In this document: piece after piece, positions 30,255-39,513 of the stretch
Numbering within the stretch: position 1 is the first letter of the stretch
Layout: every line of letters begins with the position of its first letter
DNA from: Marinomonas phaeophyticola
GTDB taxonomy: Bacteria > Pseudomonadota > Gammaproteobacteria > Pseudomonadales > Marinomonadaceae
Assembly: GCF_026966905.1 (NCBI RefSeq)
Contig: NZ_JAPUBN010000016.1
Location: forward strand, 1 to 64,000
Direction: 5' to 3'
DNA length: 64,000 nt
The notes under the pieces: generated by a model
Told to the model about the DNA's origin: nothing
What the model saw: only the letters and a program-made list of their open reading frames with translations
Database searches by the model: none
Translations under genes and position numbers: made by a program

Positions 30255-30767
30255 TCAATTGTCCGCAGCTAACCTATCATAGACAACAAAACTGTAATTA
30301 TAAGGGTTTGGCTCTTGAGCCGAAAAATCTTCTCGGGCAACTTCTTGGAATAACGACCAAGACACGTGAGGAAAAAATGCATCTCCCTCCACATTAGAGT
30401 GAACATGAGTGATATAGAGTCGATCCACCATAGGCAAAATGCTTTGATAGATTTGAGCGCCTCCTATCACCATAACTTCTTCATGGCCTTCAACAAAAGC
30501 GATGTTTTCACCTAGAGTAATGGCTTCCTCTAACGAGCTTACACAGTCTACACCGTCAAATTGCAAATTCTTCTGACGACTGATCACTATATTACGTCTA
30601 CCAGGTAAGGGACGTCCAATAGATTCAAACGTCTTACGTCCCATGATGATAGGCTTCCCCATAGTAACGCGTTTAAAATATTGTAAATCATTTGGCAAGT
30701 GCCAAGGTAAGGCATTATTTCTTCCAATGACTCGATTTTCAGCCATCGCAACAATTAAAGACAACAT
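30255..30767 (-). CDS. folA: Dihydrofolate reductase
   Basis: NADPH-dependent reduction of dihydrofolate, restoring the cofactor oxidised by ThyA. The 170 residues include IVAMAENRVIGRNNALPWHLPNDLQYFK (substrate pocket with Trp and Asp, about residues 4-31), the NADPH site MGRKTFESIGRPLPGR and VIGGAQIY. Slightly longer than E. coli FolA (159). ATG start at 30767. It is the last gene of rppH-ptsP-lgt-thyA-folA, 27 bp after thyA. The thyA-folA pairing couples use and regeneration of tetrahydrofolate. Confidence 0.97.
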   Translation of the reverse strand: MLSLIVAMAENRVIGRNNALPWHLPNDLQYFKRVTMGKPIIMGRKTFESIGRPLPGRRNIVISRQKNLQFDGVDCVSSLEEAITLGENIAFVEGHEEVMVIGGAQIYQSILPMVDRLYITHVHSNVEGDAFFPHVSWSLFQEVAREDFSAQEPNPYNYSFVVYDRLAADN

Positions 30768-30794
30768 AGTTTATCTCTTATATTTTTGTATTAT

Positions 30795-31628
30795 TTAAAT
30801 CGCAATAGGAGCCGAAATGTGACCTTGTGGCTCATAGCCAACCACTTCAAAATCTTCAAAACGATAATCAAAAATAGAATCAGGCTTACGTAAAATATTC
30901 AACTTAGGTAAGGCCGTAGGCGTTCTTTCAAGTTGTAATTTTGCTTGCTCTAAATGGTTCGCGTATAAATGACAATCACCGATGGAAATAACGATCTCCC
31001 CTGCCTCTAAATCACATTGTTGAGCTAACATATGAGTCAAAAAGGCCAGTGAAGCCGTATTATAAGGATTGCCCAAAAACAAATCATTGCTACGAATATA
31101 AAGAGAAGCACTCAGCTTCCCATTACAAACATAAAACTGATATAGCACATGACATGGAGGCAAAGCCATTAAACCTGCGGCCGCGTTCTCCCAAGGTTTT
31201 TTGGTCTCATCAGGTAAGCAAGCCACATTCCAACCATTAATGATATGTCGTCGACTTGAAGGATTCTTCTTCAATCCTTCAACCAATGTAGCCACTTGAT
31301 CATAGGTCTTGCCATCTTCACCTTTCCATTGACGCCATTGCGCCCCATAAACAGGGCCCAGCTCGCCTTCTTGCGTTGCCCATTCATCCCAAATACTTAC
31401 GCCATTTTCTTTCAAATAACGAATATTCGTGTCGCCACTTAAGAACCACAAAAGCTCATGTAGGATACTGCGTACATGCAACTTTTTGGTTGTTAATAAT
31501 GGAAAACCAGCTTGCAAATCATAACGAACTTGACGACCGAAAACACTGTAAGTTCCTGTGCCAGTACGATCACCTTTAAACTGTCCATTGTCCAAAACAT
31601 CTTGCAAGAGTTGTAGATAAGGAATCAT
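30795..31628 (-). CDS. thyA: Thymidylate synthase
   Basis: Methylates dUMP to dTMP with methylenetetrahydrofolate. It has [19 protein letters not shown] (about residues 20-38), the catalytic Cys in [12 protein letters not shown], and the nucleotide site [19 protein letters not shown] 31628 ([12 protein letters not shown]) is the natural N-terminus, giving 277 residues against 264 in E. coli; the extra length is an internal insertion near [13 protein letters not shown]. Between lgt and folA in one operon. Confidence 0.97.
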   Translation of the reverse strand: MIPYLQLLQDVLDNGQFKGDRTGTGTYSVFGRQVRYDLQAGFPLLTTKKLHVRSILHELLWFLSGDTNIRYLKENGVSIWDEWATQEGELGPVYGAQWRQWKGEDGKTYDQVATLVEGLKKNPSSRRHIINGWNVACLPDETKKPWENAAAGLMALPPCHVLYQFYVCNGKLSASLYIRSNDLFLGNPYNTASLAFLTHMLAQQCDLEAGEIVISIGDCHLYANHLEQAKLQLERTPTALPKLNILRKPDSIFDYRFEDFEVVGYEPQGHISAPIAI

Positions 31629-31696
31629 AAAATTACCCAATACTCTGTATAAAAATGCCCGCAATTCTAGCATTTTTATCAATTACTAAGACATGC

Positions 31697-32491
31697 TTAT
31701 TTATTAGAAGCCATGGCTTTATAGCTATACACAATCAATCCTATACCGCCTAAGACCATAGGTAAGGATAAAAGTTGACCTTGTGTTAGCCAGCCAAATG
31801 CTAAGTATCCAATATGGGCGTCCGGTTGGCGGAAGAATTCTACCACAATTCGAAACAGACCATAAAAGAGTAAAAATGCCCCTGAAACGCAGTATCTCGG
31901 CCTTTTCTTTTGAGAAAAAAGCCAAAGGATTGCAAAAAGAGCTACGCCCTCTAAAGCAAACTGATACAGCTGAGATGGGTGGCGTACTAATTGACTAGGA
32001 TCATTAGGGAACACCATCCCCCAAGAGACATCCGTTGCTTTGCCCCAAAGTTCACCACCAATGAAATTACCAATGCGTCCAGCACCTAATCCAATAGGCA
32101 CCAAAGGAGCAATGAAATCCGTCACATCAATAGGGTGCTTCTTATAGCGACGACCGAATAGCCACATGGCGACGATCACCCCTAACAATCCTCCATGGAA
32201 AGACATACCCCCTTCCCAGATACGAAATAAACTCAAAGGATCTCGTATTAATCCATCAAATTGATAGAAAAACACATAGCCGATCCGACCACCAAGAATA
32301 ACGCCCATAGCGCCGTAAAAAATGACATCGCTGATTTGATCTTTTGTCCACGTCCCATTCGAATACTTAGCTTTGTAAGCCCCCAACAGGTAAGCTCCAG
32401 CGAAGCCAATTAGATACATTATTCCATACCAATGAACCGAAATGGGGCCAAGTGAAACCGCAACGGGATCAATATTTGGGTAATCAATCAT
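31697..32491 (-). CDS. lgt: Prolipoprotein diacylglyceryl transferase
   Basis: Inner-membrane enzyme that moves diacylglycerol from phosphatidylglycerol to the lipobox cysteine of prolipoproteins. The 264-residue protein has about seven membrane segments and the family blocks [13 protein letters not shown] (catalytic His region, about residues 91-103) and [20 protein letters not shown] start at 32491. It lies 27 bp after ptsP and is followed by thyA, an arrangement also seen in Pseudomonas and E. coli relatives. Confidence 0.96.
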   Translation of the reverse strand: MIDYPNIDPVAVSLGPISVHWYGIMYLIGFAGAYLLGAYKAKYSNGTWTKDQISDVIFYGAMGVILGGRIGYVFFYQFDGLIRDPLSLFRIWEGGMSFHGGLLGVIVAMWLFGRRYKKHPIDVTDFIAPLVPIGLGAGRIGNFIGGELWGKATDVSWGMVFPNDPSQLVRHPSQLYQFALEGVALFAILWLFSQKKRPRYCVSGAFLLFYGLFRIVVEFFRQPDAHIGYLAFGWLTQGQLLSLPMVLGGIGLIVYSYKAMASNK

Positions 32492-32518
32492 TCTGTTTAA
32501 CCTTTAAATAAAAAACGA

Positions 32519-34810
32519 CTAGTGTTCAGATTGATTGCTCTTACTTGGTTTCACCAAGCGTTCAATATCCGCTTCTCTCATAAGACGTGTCATTGTTTGA
32601 GTAACGGCATCCGCATGCACCAACGTCATTACTTGCTCTAACATGTCATTTGCTTGTTCTACATTAATATTGCGTATCACAGCCTTTACTTTGGGTAAAC
32701 TCGTGGAACTCATTGATAAGGTGTCATACCCCATCGCCATTAATAAGATCGCTCCCATCGGATCACCCGCCATTTCGCCACAAACACTTAAGCTAATGCC
32801 CTCATGTTTCACATCAATAACAATATTCAGTAATGCTCTTAATACGGCAGGGTGAAAAGGGCTGTATAAATCGGCCACTCGTGGATTATTACGGTCAACG
32901 GCCAGTAAATATTGGGTTAAATCATTGCTGCCCACAGACATAAAATCGACGATAGATGCCAAAGCCTTAACTTGATAAACAGCGGCCGGAACTTCGATCA
33001 TCACACCTATCTGCGGCATTTGAACATCATAACCCTCTTCTTTGACTTCCATAAAAGAACGTCGGATCAAGGATTGAGCTTCTTCAACTTCAGCCACATT
33101 AGAAATCATAGGCAACATAATTTTCAAATTATGAAGTCCAGAACTGGCCTTAATCATAGCTCGGATTTGCCCAAGAAAAATTTCCGTATGATCCAGTGTG
33201 ACACGAATACCACGCCAACCAAGAAATGGGTTTTCTTCTTTAATAGAAAAGTAAGGTAAGGCTTTGTCGCCACCAATATCCAAGGTCCTCATCGTTACAG
33301 GTGCCGGAGCAAAGCCCTCTAACTGCTTACGATAGATATACTCTTGTTCCTTTTCGGTTGGAAAGCGCTCTCGAACCATAAACGGCACTTCGGTCCGGTA
33401 TAAACCGATACCTTCAGCTCCACGATCAAGAGAGAGACCAATATCAGCCGATAAGCCAGTATTAACAAATAAGGACATGCGATGGCCGTCTTTAGTCTCA
33501 CAAGGCAAATCTTTTAATACCAGAAATTCTTCTTCCAATACTTTTTGCTCATCAACAACTTGCTGATAGCTTTCAATCATTCTCTCTGATGGATTGGTAA
33601 ATATCTTCCCCGAATATCCATCTATGATCATGCTTTTTTTATCAAGCTGAGCATAAGGTAAATCCATTGCTCCCATTACCGTCGGTATTCCCATTGCTCT
33701 GGCTAGAATGGCCACATGAGAGTTACCTGATCCCCTGACAGACACCAAACCTTTAATTTTATCTAAAGGGATTTCACCCAGCATGGAAGCCGTTAGTTCT
33801 TCACCAATGACAATAGACGGCTCCGAAAAGCGATTCGCAGCACTTGGGGCACTTTCTTGTAGGTGTGAAAGAATTCGACTCCCTAGATCACGAATGTCGG
33901 TTGCTCTTTCTCGTAAATACGGGTCATCCATCATATTAAATTGAGCAATATGAGATAAAAATACCTGACGCAGCGCACCTTGAGCCCAATTACCTGCTTT
34001 AATTTTAGTTTCTATTTCAGAAGCGATCATGTTGTCATCAAGCATTCTTAAATAGACATCAAACAATTCTCTTTCGTCAGAAGAAAGGTGCTGACTAAGA
34101 CGACTACTTGCTTGACGGATATCTTTTCGAGCACCTTCTAAGGCTTCCCGAAAATCGGCAATCTCTTTCTCAGGATCATCAGCCACTCTATCCGGTATGG
34201 CATTTAGGTCAGCAGGAGGATAAACCACAACCCCTGTTCCAATAGCGACACCGGAACTGCCAGGTATCCCTTTATAGCGTAAGTCAGAGTGCGTTATGTC
34301 CTGTGACTTATTAAAAACCGTCATAGCACCTGTCGCTTCAGCATGGGCAATAATACTTGCCAACTGAGCCGATAAGGTAATTAAGAAAGCCTCTTCACTT
34401 TCATCAAAGCGACGTTTTTCTTCATGCTGAACAACTAAAACACCGAGTACTTCTCGATGGTGAATAATTGGCACACCTAGAAAGGATTTATAACGTTCCT
34501 CACCTGTTCCTTTTAAAAAATGAAACGAAGGGTGCTTTTGTGCGTCTTCTAAGTTGACCGGCTCAGCCCGTCGTCCAACAAGACTGACCAATCCTTCGTC
34601 AGGCTTTAAACTGGCGCTACCTGCTACTTCAGCATTTAAGCCTCTTGTCGCCATTAATAAATATTCTTTGGAGTTTGGATCAACAAGGTAAACAGAACAT
34701 ACTTCCGCACGCATTGTTCGACGAACTCGACGAACAATGATATCCAGTGCGGCCGACAGAGATTCCGCCGCGGCTACTTCCTGAGTAATGCGTCTTAACA
34801 AACTTAGCAT
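32519..34810 (-). CDS. ptsP: Phosphoenolpyruvate-protein phosphotransferase PtsP (EI-Ntr)
   Basis: First enzyme of the nitrogen-related PTS. It autophosphorylates from PEP and passes phosphate to NPr. An N-terminal GAF domain (about residues 15-160) is followed by the EI phosphohistidine domain with GSGNSHVAILARAMGIPTVMG (active His) and the TIM-barrel PEP-binding domain with GLYRTEVPFM, GGDKALPYF and GSNDLTQYLLAVDR. ATG 34810 (MLSLLRRI) follows AAGGAGAACC and gives 763 residues (E. coli 748). It lies 20 bp after rppH, as in most gammaproteobacteria. Confidence 0.96.
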   Translation of the reverse strand: MLSLLRRITQEVAAAESLSAALDIIVRRVRRTMRAEVCSVYLVDPNSKEYLLMATRGLNAEVAGSASLKPDEGLVSLVGRRAEPVNLEDAQKHPSFHFLKGTGEERYKSFLGVPIIHHREVLGVLVVQHEEKRRFDESEEAFLITLSAQLASIIAHAEATGAMTVFNKSQDITHSDLRYKGIPGSSGVAIGTGVVVYPPADLNAIPDRVADDPEKEIADFREALEGARKDIRQASSRLSQHLSSDERELFDVYLRMLDDNMIASEIETKIKAGNWAQGALRQVFLSHIAQFNMMDDPYLRERATDIRDLGSRILSHLQESAPSAANRFSEPSIVIGEELTASMLGEIPLDKIKGLVSVRGSGNSHVAILARAMGIPTVMGAMDLPYAQLDKKSMIIDGYSGKIFTNPSERMIESYQQVVDEQKVLEEEFLVLKDLPCETKDGHRMSLFVNTGLSADIGLSLDRGAEGIGLYRTEVPFMVRERFPTEKEQEYIYRKQLEGFAPAPVTMRTLDIGGDKALPYFSIKEENPFLGWRGIRVTLDHTEIFLGQIRAMIKASSGLHNLKIMLPMISNVAEVEEAQSLIRRSFMEVKEEGYDVQMPQIGVMIEVPAAVYQVKALASIVDFMSVGSNDLTQYLLAVDRNNPRVADLYSPFHPAVLRALLNIVIDVKHEGISLSVCGEMAGDPMGAILLMAMGYDTLSMSSTSLPKVKAVIRNINVEQANDMLEQVMTLVHADAVTQTMTRLMREADIERLVKPSKSNQSEH

Positions 34811-34830
34811 GGTTCTCCTTTTATTTAATA

Positions 34831-35334
34831 TCAAGCCACCGACCTATCAATCTTATCTAACCATCTATGAGCATTAGGGATTAATTCTTTCAATGCACGG
34901 CGGTAAACATCCTTTTTAAAAGCAACAACTTGCCCAAGAGGATACCAATAACTAACCCAACGCCATCCATCAAACTCAGGGCAATCTGTTCCATCCACAC
35001 ATACAGCGGCATCTGGACATCGTATTGAGAGCAAAAACCACTTTTGCTTTTGTCCGATACACAGAGGTTTACTATTATGACGTAACATTCGCTTTGGTAA
35101 TCGATACCTTAGCCAGCCACGTGTTTTTCCAACGATTTCAACTTGATGAGGCTCTAAGCCAACTTCTTCTTTCAACTCTCGAAATAGGGCGTCTTCAGCC
35201 GTTTCATCATTTTTGATGCCACCCTGAGGGAATTGCCATGCATTTTGACCTATCCGTCGCGCCCATAAAAGTTGACCTCGCTCGTTCATCAATATGATGC
35301 CTACATTCGGCCTATATCCGTCTGTATCAATCAC
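34831..35334 (-). CDS. rppH: RNA pyrophosphohydrolase
   Basis: Nudix enzyme that removes pyrophosphate from mRNA 5' ends and triggers RNase E decay. The 167 residues start [14 protein letters not shown], almost as in E. coli, and carry the Nudix box [22 protein letters not shown] (about residues 38-59). A further conserved piece is QKQKWFLL. The start is GTG at 35334. First gene of rppH-ptsP-lgt-thyA-folA and divergent from the HAD gene at 35469. Confidence 0.96.
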   Translation of the reverse strand: MIDTDGYRPNVGIILMNERGQLLWARRIGQNAWQFPQGGIKNDETAEDALFRELKEEVGLEPHQVEIVGKTRGWLRYRLPKRMLRHNSKPLCIGQKQKWFLLSIRCPDAAVCVDGTDCPEFDGWRWVSYWYPLGQVVAFKKDVYRRALKELIPNAHRWLDKIDRSVA

Positions 35335-35468
35335 GAGATACTACCTTAAAAGTAAAAAATAATTGAATTCATTGTTCCATAATTCACTAAGCTTAACAAT
35401 TAACACTGGTGTTATTTCTCCATAAGGTCATTATACTTCCACATATTTGCAACAATTGGAGACGAAAC

Positions 35469-36125
35469 GTGACACTTGCGATATTTGATTTAGATGGAAC
35501 ACTTTTAGAAGGAGACAGTGACTACAGTTGGGGACAGTTTCTAGTAGAAGAAAAATTGGTCGACGTAGATGTGTATAAGCAAGCGAACGATCGGTTCTAC
35601 CAAGATTACGTTGCGGGTACCCTAGATATTCATGAATATCTCTCTTTTAGCTTGGCGCCCTTAAGCCGCTTCTCTTCTGAAGAACTGAACTTGCTCCATC
35701 AAAAATTCATGCATCAAAAAATACAACCTATGGTACATCAGAAAGCCTTAAATCTCATTGAGGATCATCGCCAAAAAGGTCATTTCTTATTGATCATTAC
35801 GGCCACGAATCAATTTGTTACAGGCCCCATTAGCGAGATGTTAGGTATGGACGATATCATAGCGCCAATTCCTGAAGTCATCGATGGTCGCTATACGGGT
35901 AACGTCGTTGGTATTCCAAGCTTCCAGTCAGGCAAGGTCACTCGTTTGAACCACTGGTTAGAAGAAAGCGGTCTCTCTCTTGAGGGAAGTTACTTCTACA
36001 GTGACTCTCATAATGATCTACCTTTACTCGAACTCGTAGAGCATCCCGTTGCCGTTGATGCCGACAAGGTACTTACAGATACGGCGGCAAAAAGAGGATG
36101 GCCGCATATTTCTCTAAGAGATTAA
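35469..36125 (+). CDS. HAD-superfamily (subfamily IB) phosphatase
   Basis: Hydrolase of 218 residues with HAD motif I LAIFDLDGTLLEGDS (about residues 3-17, nucleophile Asp), motif II in LLIITATNQF, and motif III/IV YFYSDSHNDLPLLE. It belongs to the SerB-like IB group. A histidinol-phosphatase role has been considered for the homologue that sits beside rppH-ptsP in Pseudomonas, but this cannot be decided here. The GTG at 35469 follows GGAG and starts right at the HAD strand; an upstream frame beginning at 35409 looks non-coding. A bidirectional terminator follows. Confidence 0.85.
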   Translation: MTLAIFDLDGTLLEGDSDYSWGQFLVEEKLVDVDVYKQANDRFYQDYVAGTLDIHEYLSFSLAPLSRFSSEELNLLHQKFMHQKIQPMVHQKALNLIEDHRQKGHFLLIITATNQFVTGPISEMLGMDDIIAPIPEVIDGRYTGNVVGIPSFQSGKVTRLNHWLEESGLSLEGSYFYSDSHNDLPLLELVEHPVAVDADKVLTDTAAKRGWPHISLRD

Positions 36126-36162
36126 GATCAATCTATCGATTTTTGCCGTCATATCATCAGAC

Positions 36163-36210
36163 AAAAAACGCCTTCTCGCTCTTTGATAAATAACGAGAAG
36201 GCGTTTTTTT
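36163..36210. terminator. Bidirectional terminator between the HAD gene and rlmI
   Basis: A 16-bp perfect stem with A/T-flanked ends (36163-36178 with 36194-36209) and a 15-base loop, between convergent genes. Confidence 0.9.
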
Positions 36211-36234
36211 GTTTCTATATCAAAACACTGTCAA

Positions 36235-37431
36235 TCACAGTCCCATATTGTTATGGACCCGATAGAAAAGTGCCTTTAAGTATTCCGTTTCTTCTATCGA
36301 TGGATGCACCGGATGATCTGGTGCCTGTGTTCCACGATAAATCAACTGTGAAAAGCGCTCTAAGGAGCGAGTGTTACTACGAATAATATCGTGTAAACGT
36401 GACTCTTGTAAGTGCATAGAGCAAGAGCCTGTGACTAACACGCCTCCTTTCGCAACAAGGCGCAAAGCCAACTGATTGGCTCTATGATAAGCCCCTTCTC
36501 CAGCCTTAATATCTTTGCGACGGGTAATAAACGCAGGCGGATCCATCACCACCACATCAAAACGCTCTTTATCAGCGATTAAAGATTGCATCGCCTCAAA
36601 CGCATCGCCGTTCATTAGTGATGAGTGCCCTTCATATTGATTCAGCTGTAAATTTGCTTCTACATGACTCAGCGCACTTTCTGATGCGTCGATAAAGGTA
36701 ACATCCGTCGCACCAGCAAACGCTGCTTGCACTCCCCAACCACCAATATATGAAAAAACATCCAAAACCCGTTTGCCATCACAAAAACCCTGCATGGTTT
36801 TGCGATTTTCACGATGATCATAAAACCAGCCTGTTTTTTGCCCATCCCACACAGGTACTTGGAATAATACGCCATTCTCTTGAATGAAGACTTCTTGAGG
36901 AACGGTGCCGTATACTTCCTCAACATAAGAGTCTAACCCTTCGACCGTACGCATTTTGCCATCATTTTTCATCAGAATCGCTTCAGGTTTAATCACTTCG
37001 ATCAAACCATCTATAATGTCTTGTTTAACGCGTTCCATACCGGCTGTAGATATCTGTACAACTAAGACATCGCCAAAACGGTCAACTACTAGGCCTGACA
37101 AACCATCGGAATCCCCAAAAACCAAACGATAGTAGGGACCTTTATACGCCATTTCACGCAATGACAACGCGATTTTTAGGCGATGAATAAGCAATGATTT
37201 ATTTAATACAGCGCCAACCTCACGACTAAATAGTCGACCACAGATCAATGTGTTAGGGTTAATCGTCGCCATACCGAGTGCTTTACCATTCGCGGCTTCG
37301 ACCACGACTTGATCACCTGCAGAAAATTGCTTTAATGGCGTTGCAGTAGTATTGATTTCATTACTGTATACCCATTGATGTCCAGCGCGTAAACGTCGAT
37401 CTGCTTGACCTTTTAGTCGTATAACACTCAA
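36235..37431 (-). CDS. rlmI: 23S rRNA (cytosine1962-C5)-methyltransferase RlmI-like
   Basis: Class I SAM-dependent methyltransferase with an N-terminal PUA domain. The PUA part begins IRLKGQADRRLRAGHQWVYS. The fold continues with KTGWFYDHRENR, the SAM motif VLDVFSYIGGWGVQAA and the catalytic-type DVVVMDPPAF. About 398 residues from the TTG at 37431, which has AGGTGA in front; a GTG at 37440 is the other candidate. No ATG is available near the start. RlmI is the best match, though related COG1092 methyltransferases of other specificity exist. Confidence 0.88.
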   Translation of the reverse strand: MSVIRLKGQADRRLRAGHQWVYSNEINTTATPLKQFSAGDQVVVEAANGKALGMATINPNTLICGRLFSREVGAVLNKSLLIHRLKIALSLREMAYKGPYYRLVFGDSDGLSGLVVDRFGDVLVVQISTAGMERVKQDIIDGLIEVIKPEAILMKNDGKMRTVEGLDSYVEEVYGTVPQEVFIQENGVLFQVPVWDGQKTGWFYDHRENRKTMQGFCDGKRVLDVFSYIGGWGVQAAFAGATDVTFIDASESALSHVEANLQLNQYEGHSSLMNGDAFEAMQSLIADKERFDVVVMDPPAFITRRKDIKAGEGAYHRANQLALRLVAKGGVLVTGSCSMHLQESRLHDIIRSNTRSLERFSQLIYRGTQAPDHPVHPSIEETEYLKALFYRVHNNMGL

Positions 37432-37537
37432 AATAATCACCTAACATAGTAAAAGAAGCTATTATAGTTACTCAACTGCCTTTTGCTAATGCAAAACACC
37501 AACTTTATTGAATATTTGTACAATTAAAAGGGTCAGA

Positions 37538-38404
37538 ATGTCCACTGAAATCACCGAATCGCAATTAAACCGAATCCTACAAGGTATAACCATCCCTCCA
37601 CAGCCTCAGGTAATGGTCGATTTACACATGGAACAGGCCATGCCTGACCCAGATTTAAATCGTATAGCAAGCATTATTTCTCGAGATGTCGGCTTGTCTG
37701 CTGCTATTTTAAAGTTGATTAATTCATCTTATTACGGCCTTCCTCGAAAGGTTTCGTCAATCAAACAAGCCGTTATGATGCTCGGAATCAGCAGTATTTC
37801 TAATATCATTAACGGCTTATCAATTAAAAGTCAGCTGTCTGATGATTCTATTCAATCCTTACATGACTTTTGGGATAATGCGATGGACGTTGCTGCTGTC
37901 AGTGCCAGTATCGCCCAACAAATTGGATTTCGCTTCCAAGATGAATGCTACTCTCTGGGGTTGTTCCATAACGCGGGCATACCATTAATGATGATGCGCT
38001 TTAAAGATTACAATGACGTCTTAGAAGAGTCATACCAAGACCCAAACTTTGAACTTACAAACAATGAGAATCAACACTTTAAAACGAACCATTCCGTTGT
38101 TGGATACTATTTATCAAAATCATGGGTCCTACCAAAGAGTAGCTGTCATGTCATTGCTCATCACCATAGAACCGAGCAACTTTTCCAAGAGCGCATTGCG
38201 GGCGATAAAAGCACGCTAACATTTTCGTCCATCTTAAAAATGGCAGAACATATTTCTGGGACCTATAAAATCATAGGTAAAGCTCAAATAGATTATGAGT
38301 GGGACAAAATATCAGAGTATGCCCTAGAACACCTAGAGCTCACTCAATATGATTTTGAAGGGATTGTTGAGGCCTGCCATGAACAAGGCATAGGACTTGG
38401 TTAG
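37538..38404 (+). CDS. HDOD-domain signalling protein
   Basis: 288 residues, essentially a single HDOD domain. It begins with ITIPPQPQVMVDL (about residues 18-30), has LNRIASIISRDVGLSAAILKLINSS-type sequence typical of the family, then IKQAVMMLGISSISNI. HDOD proteins are non-catalytic relatives of HD phosphohydrolases found in signalling. ATG 37538 follows AAGGG. There is no second domain, so its output is not predictable. It is divergent from rlmI and convergent with fbpC (16 bp between stops). Confidence 0.85.
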   Translation: MSTEITESQLNRILQGITIPPQPQVMVDLHMEQAMPDPDLNRIASIISRDVGLSAAILKLINSSYYGLPRKVSSIKQAVMMLGISSISNIINGLSIKSQLSDDSIQSLHDFWDNAMDVAAVSASIAQQIGFRFQDECYSLGLFHNAGIPLMMMRFKDYNDVLEESYQDPNFELTNNENQHFKTNHSVVGYYLSKSWVLPKSSCHVIAHHHRTEQLFQERIAGDKSTLTFSSILKMAEHISGTYKIIGKAQIDYEWDKISEYALEHLELTQYDFEGIVEACHEQGIGLG

Positions 38405-38420
38405 AGGGCAAAACAGTCCA

Positions 38421-39491
38421 TCAAGATTCTCTTGGGAACAGCACAAGATGATCTAAATGGACTGAAAGACCAATTCGCTGTCCTACGGAATGATCATGAT
38501 GAGATGACGCAAAACAATACACGACTTTTCCTGAGGGCAATCGAACCCGATACAAGAAGTGCGATCCTCTAAACCATTTATTGACAATTAACCCTTTAAA
38601 GTTACTCTCATCATCATGCAAAATATCATCTGGACGAACCAATAGATCTATTTTTTCTCCAGCATCATAACCATGAGGCGCATGCCCTTTTATCTCACCT
38701 AGATCTGAATGAACACAATCATCTCCACAGACAACCGAGGCTAGAAAATCACCATGACCAATAAAGCTCGCCACAAAACGAGTATTCGGTTTATGGTAAA
38801 TTTGATAGGCAGAACCAGTTTGATGTATATAGCCATCACTCATAACTGAAACTTGATCCGCCATCGCAAAGGCCTCCAGCTGATCATGAGTTACTAAAAT
38901 AGCACTCATCTTTTCTTGTAATAAGATTTGACGAATCTCAGGAACAAGCTCTTCTCTCAATTTAGTATCCAGCCCTGAAAAAGGCTCATCCATTAACAGC
39001 AATCTAGGTTTAGGAGCCATCGCTCTGGTCAATGCGATGCGCTGCTGCTGACCACCGGAGAGAGAATGAGGATAACGAGTTTCATAGCCAGATAAACCAA
39101 CTAACTCTAGCAAATAAGACACCCGCTCAATTTGCTCTTGTTTACTCCAATGCTTAATTCCAAAGACAATATTTTCAAAAATGGTGAGATGAGGGAATAA
39201 AGCAATATCTTGAAATACCATACCAAACTGTCTCTGTTCGGGGGGCAATGAATAGGAAGTGGAAGCAAATAACTCACCATCAATATGAATCTCACCTTCA
39301 GCAAGTGGTTCAAAGCCTGCAATCGCGCGTAATAAGGTAGATTTTCCGCAGCCACTTGGGCCAAGTAAACACCCTATCTGACCTTCTTTTAGAGAAAAGC
39401 TTACCTCTTTTATAATCTGTATATCATCATACGCAATAGAGACATTCTTAATAGATAATTCAGATACGGCTGTCGAAGATGATGAGGTCAT
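38421..39491 (-). CDS. fbpC: Iron(III) ABC transporter ATP-binding protein
   Basis: ATPase of the Fe3+ importer. The 356 residues contain Walker A GPSGCGKSTLL (about 42-52), signature SLSGGQQQRIALTRA, Walker B LLLMDEPFSGLD and the switch His in LVTHDQLEAFAMAD. A C-terminal regulatory TOBE-like region follows. ATG start at 39491. It is the third gene of fbpABC, 22 bp after the permease. The order and Fur box upstream of fbpA give the substrate; the ATPase sequence alone could also suit putrescine or sulfate systems. Confidence 0.92.
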   Translation of the reverse strand: MTSSSSTAVSELSIKNVSIAYDDIQIIKEVSFSLKEGQIGCLLGPSGCGKSTLLRAIAGFEPLAEGEIHIDGELFASTSYSLPPEQRQFGMVFQDIALFPHLTIFENIVFGIKHWSKQEQIERVSYLLELVGLSGYETRYPHSLSGGQQQRIALTRAMAPKPRLLLMDEPFSGLDTKLREELVPEIRQILLQEKMSAILVTHDQLEAFAMADQVSVMSDGYIHQTGSAYQIYHKPNTRFVASFIGHGDFLASVVCGDDCVHSDLGEIKGHAPHGYDAGEKIDLLVRPDDILHDDESNFKGLIVNKWFRGSHFLYRVRLPSGKVVYCFASSHHDHSVGQRIGLSVHLDHLVLFPRES

Positions 39492-39513
39492 TAATATAAA
39501 TCTCTATATGAAT

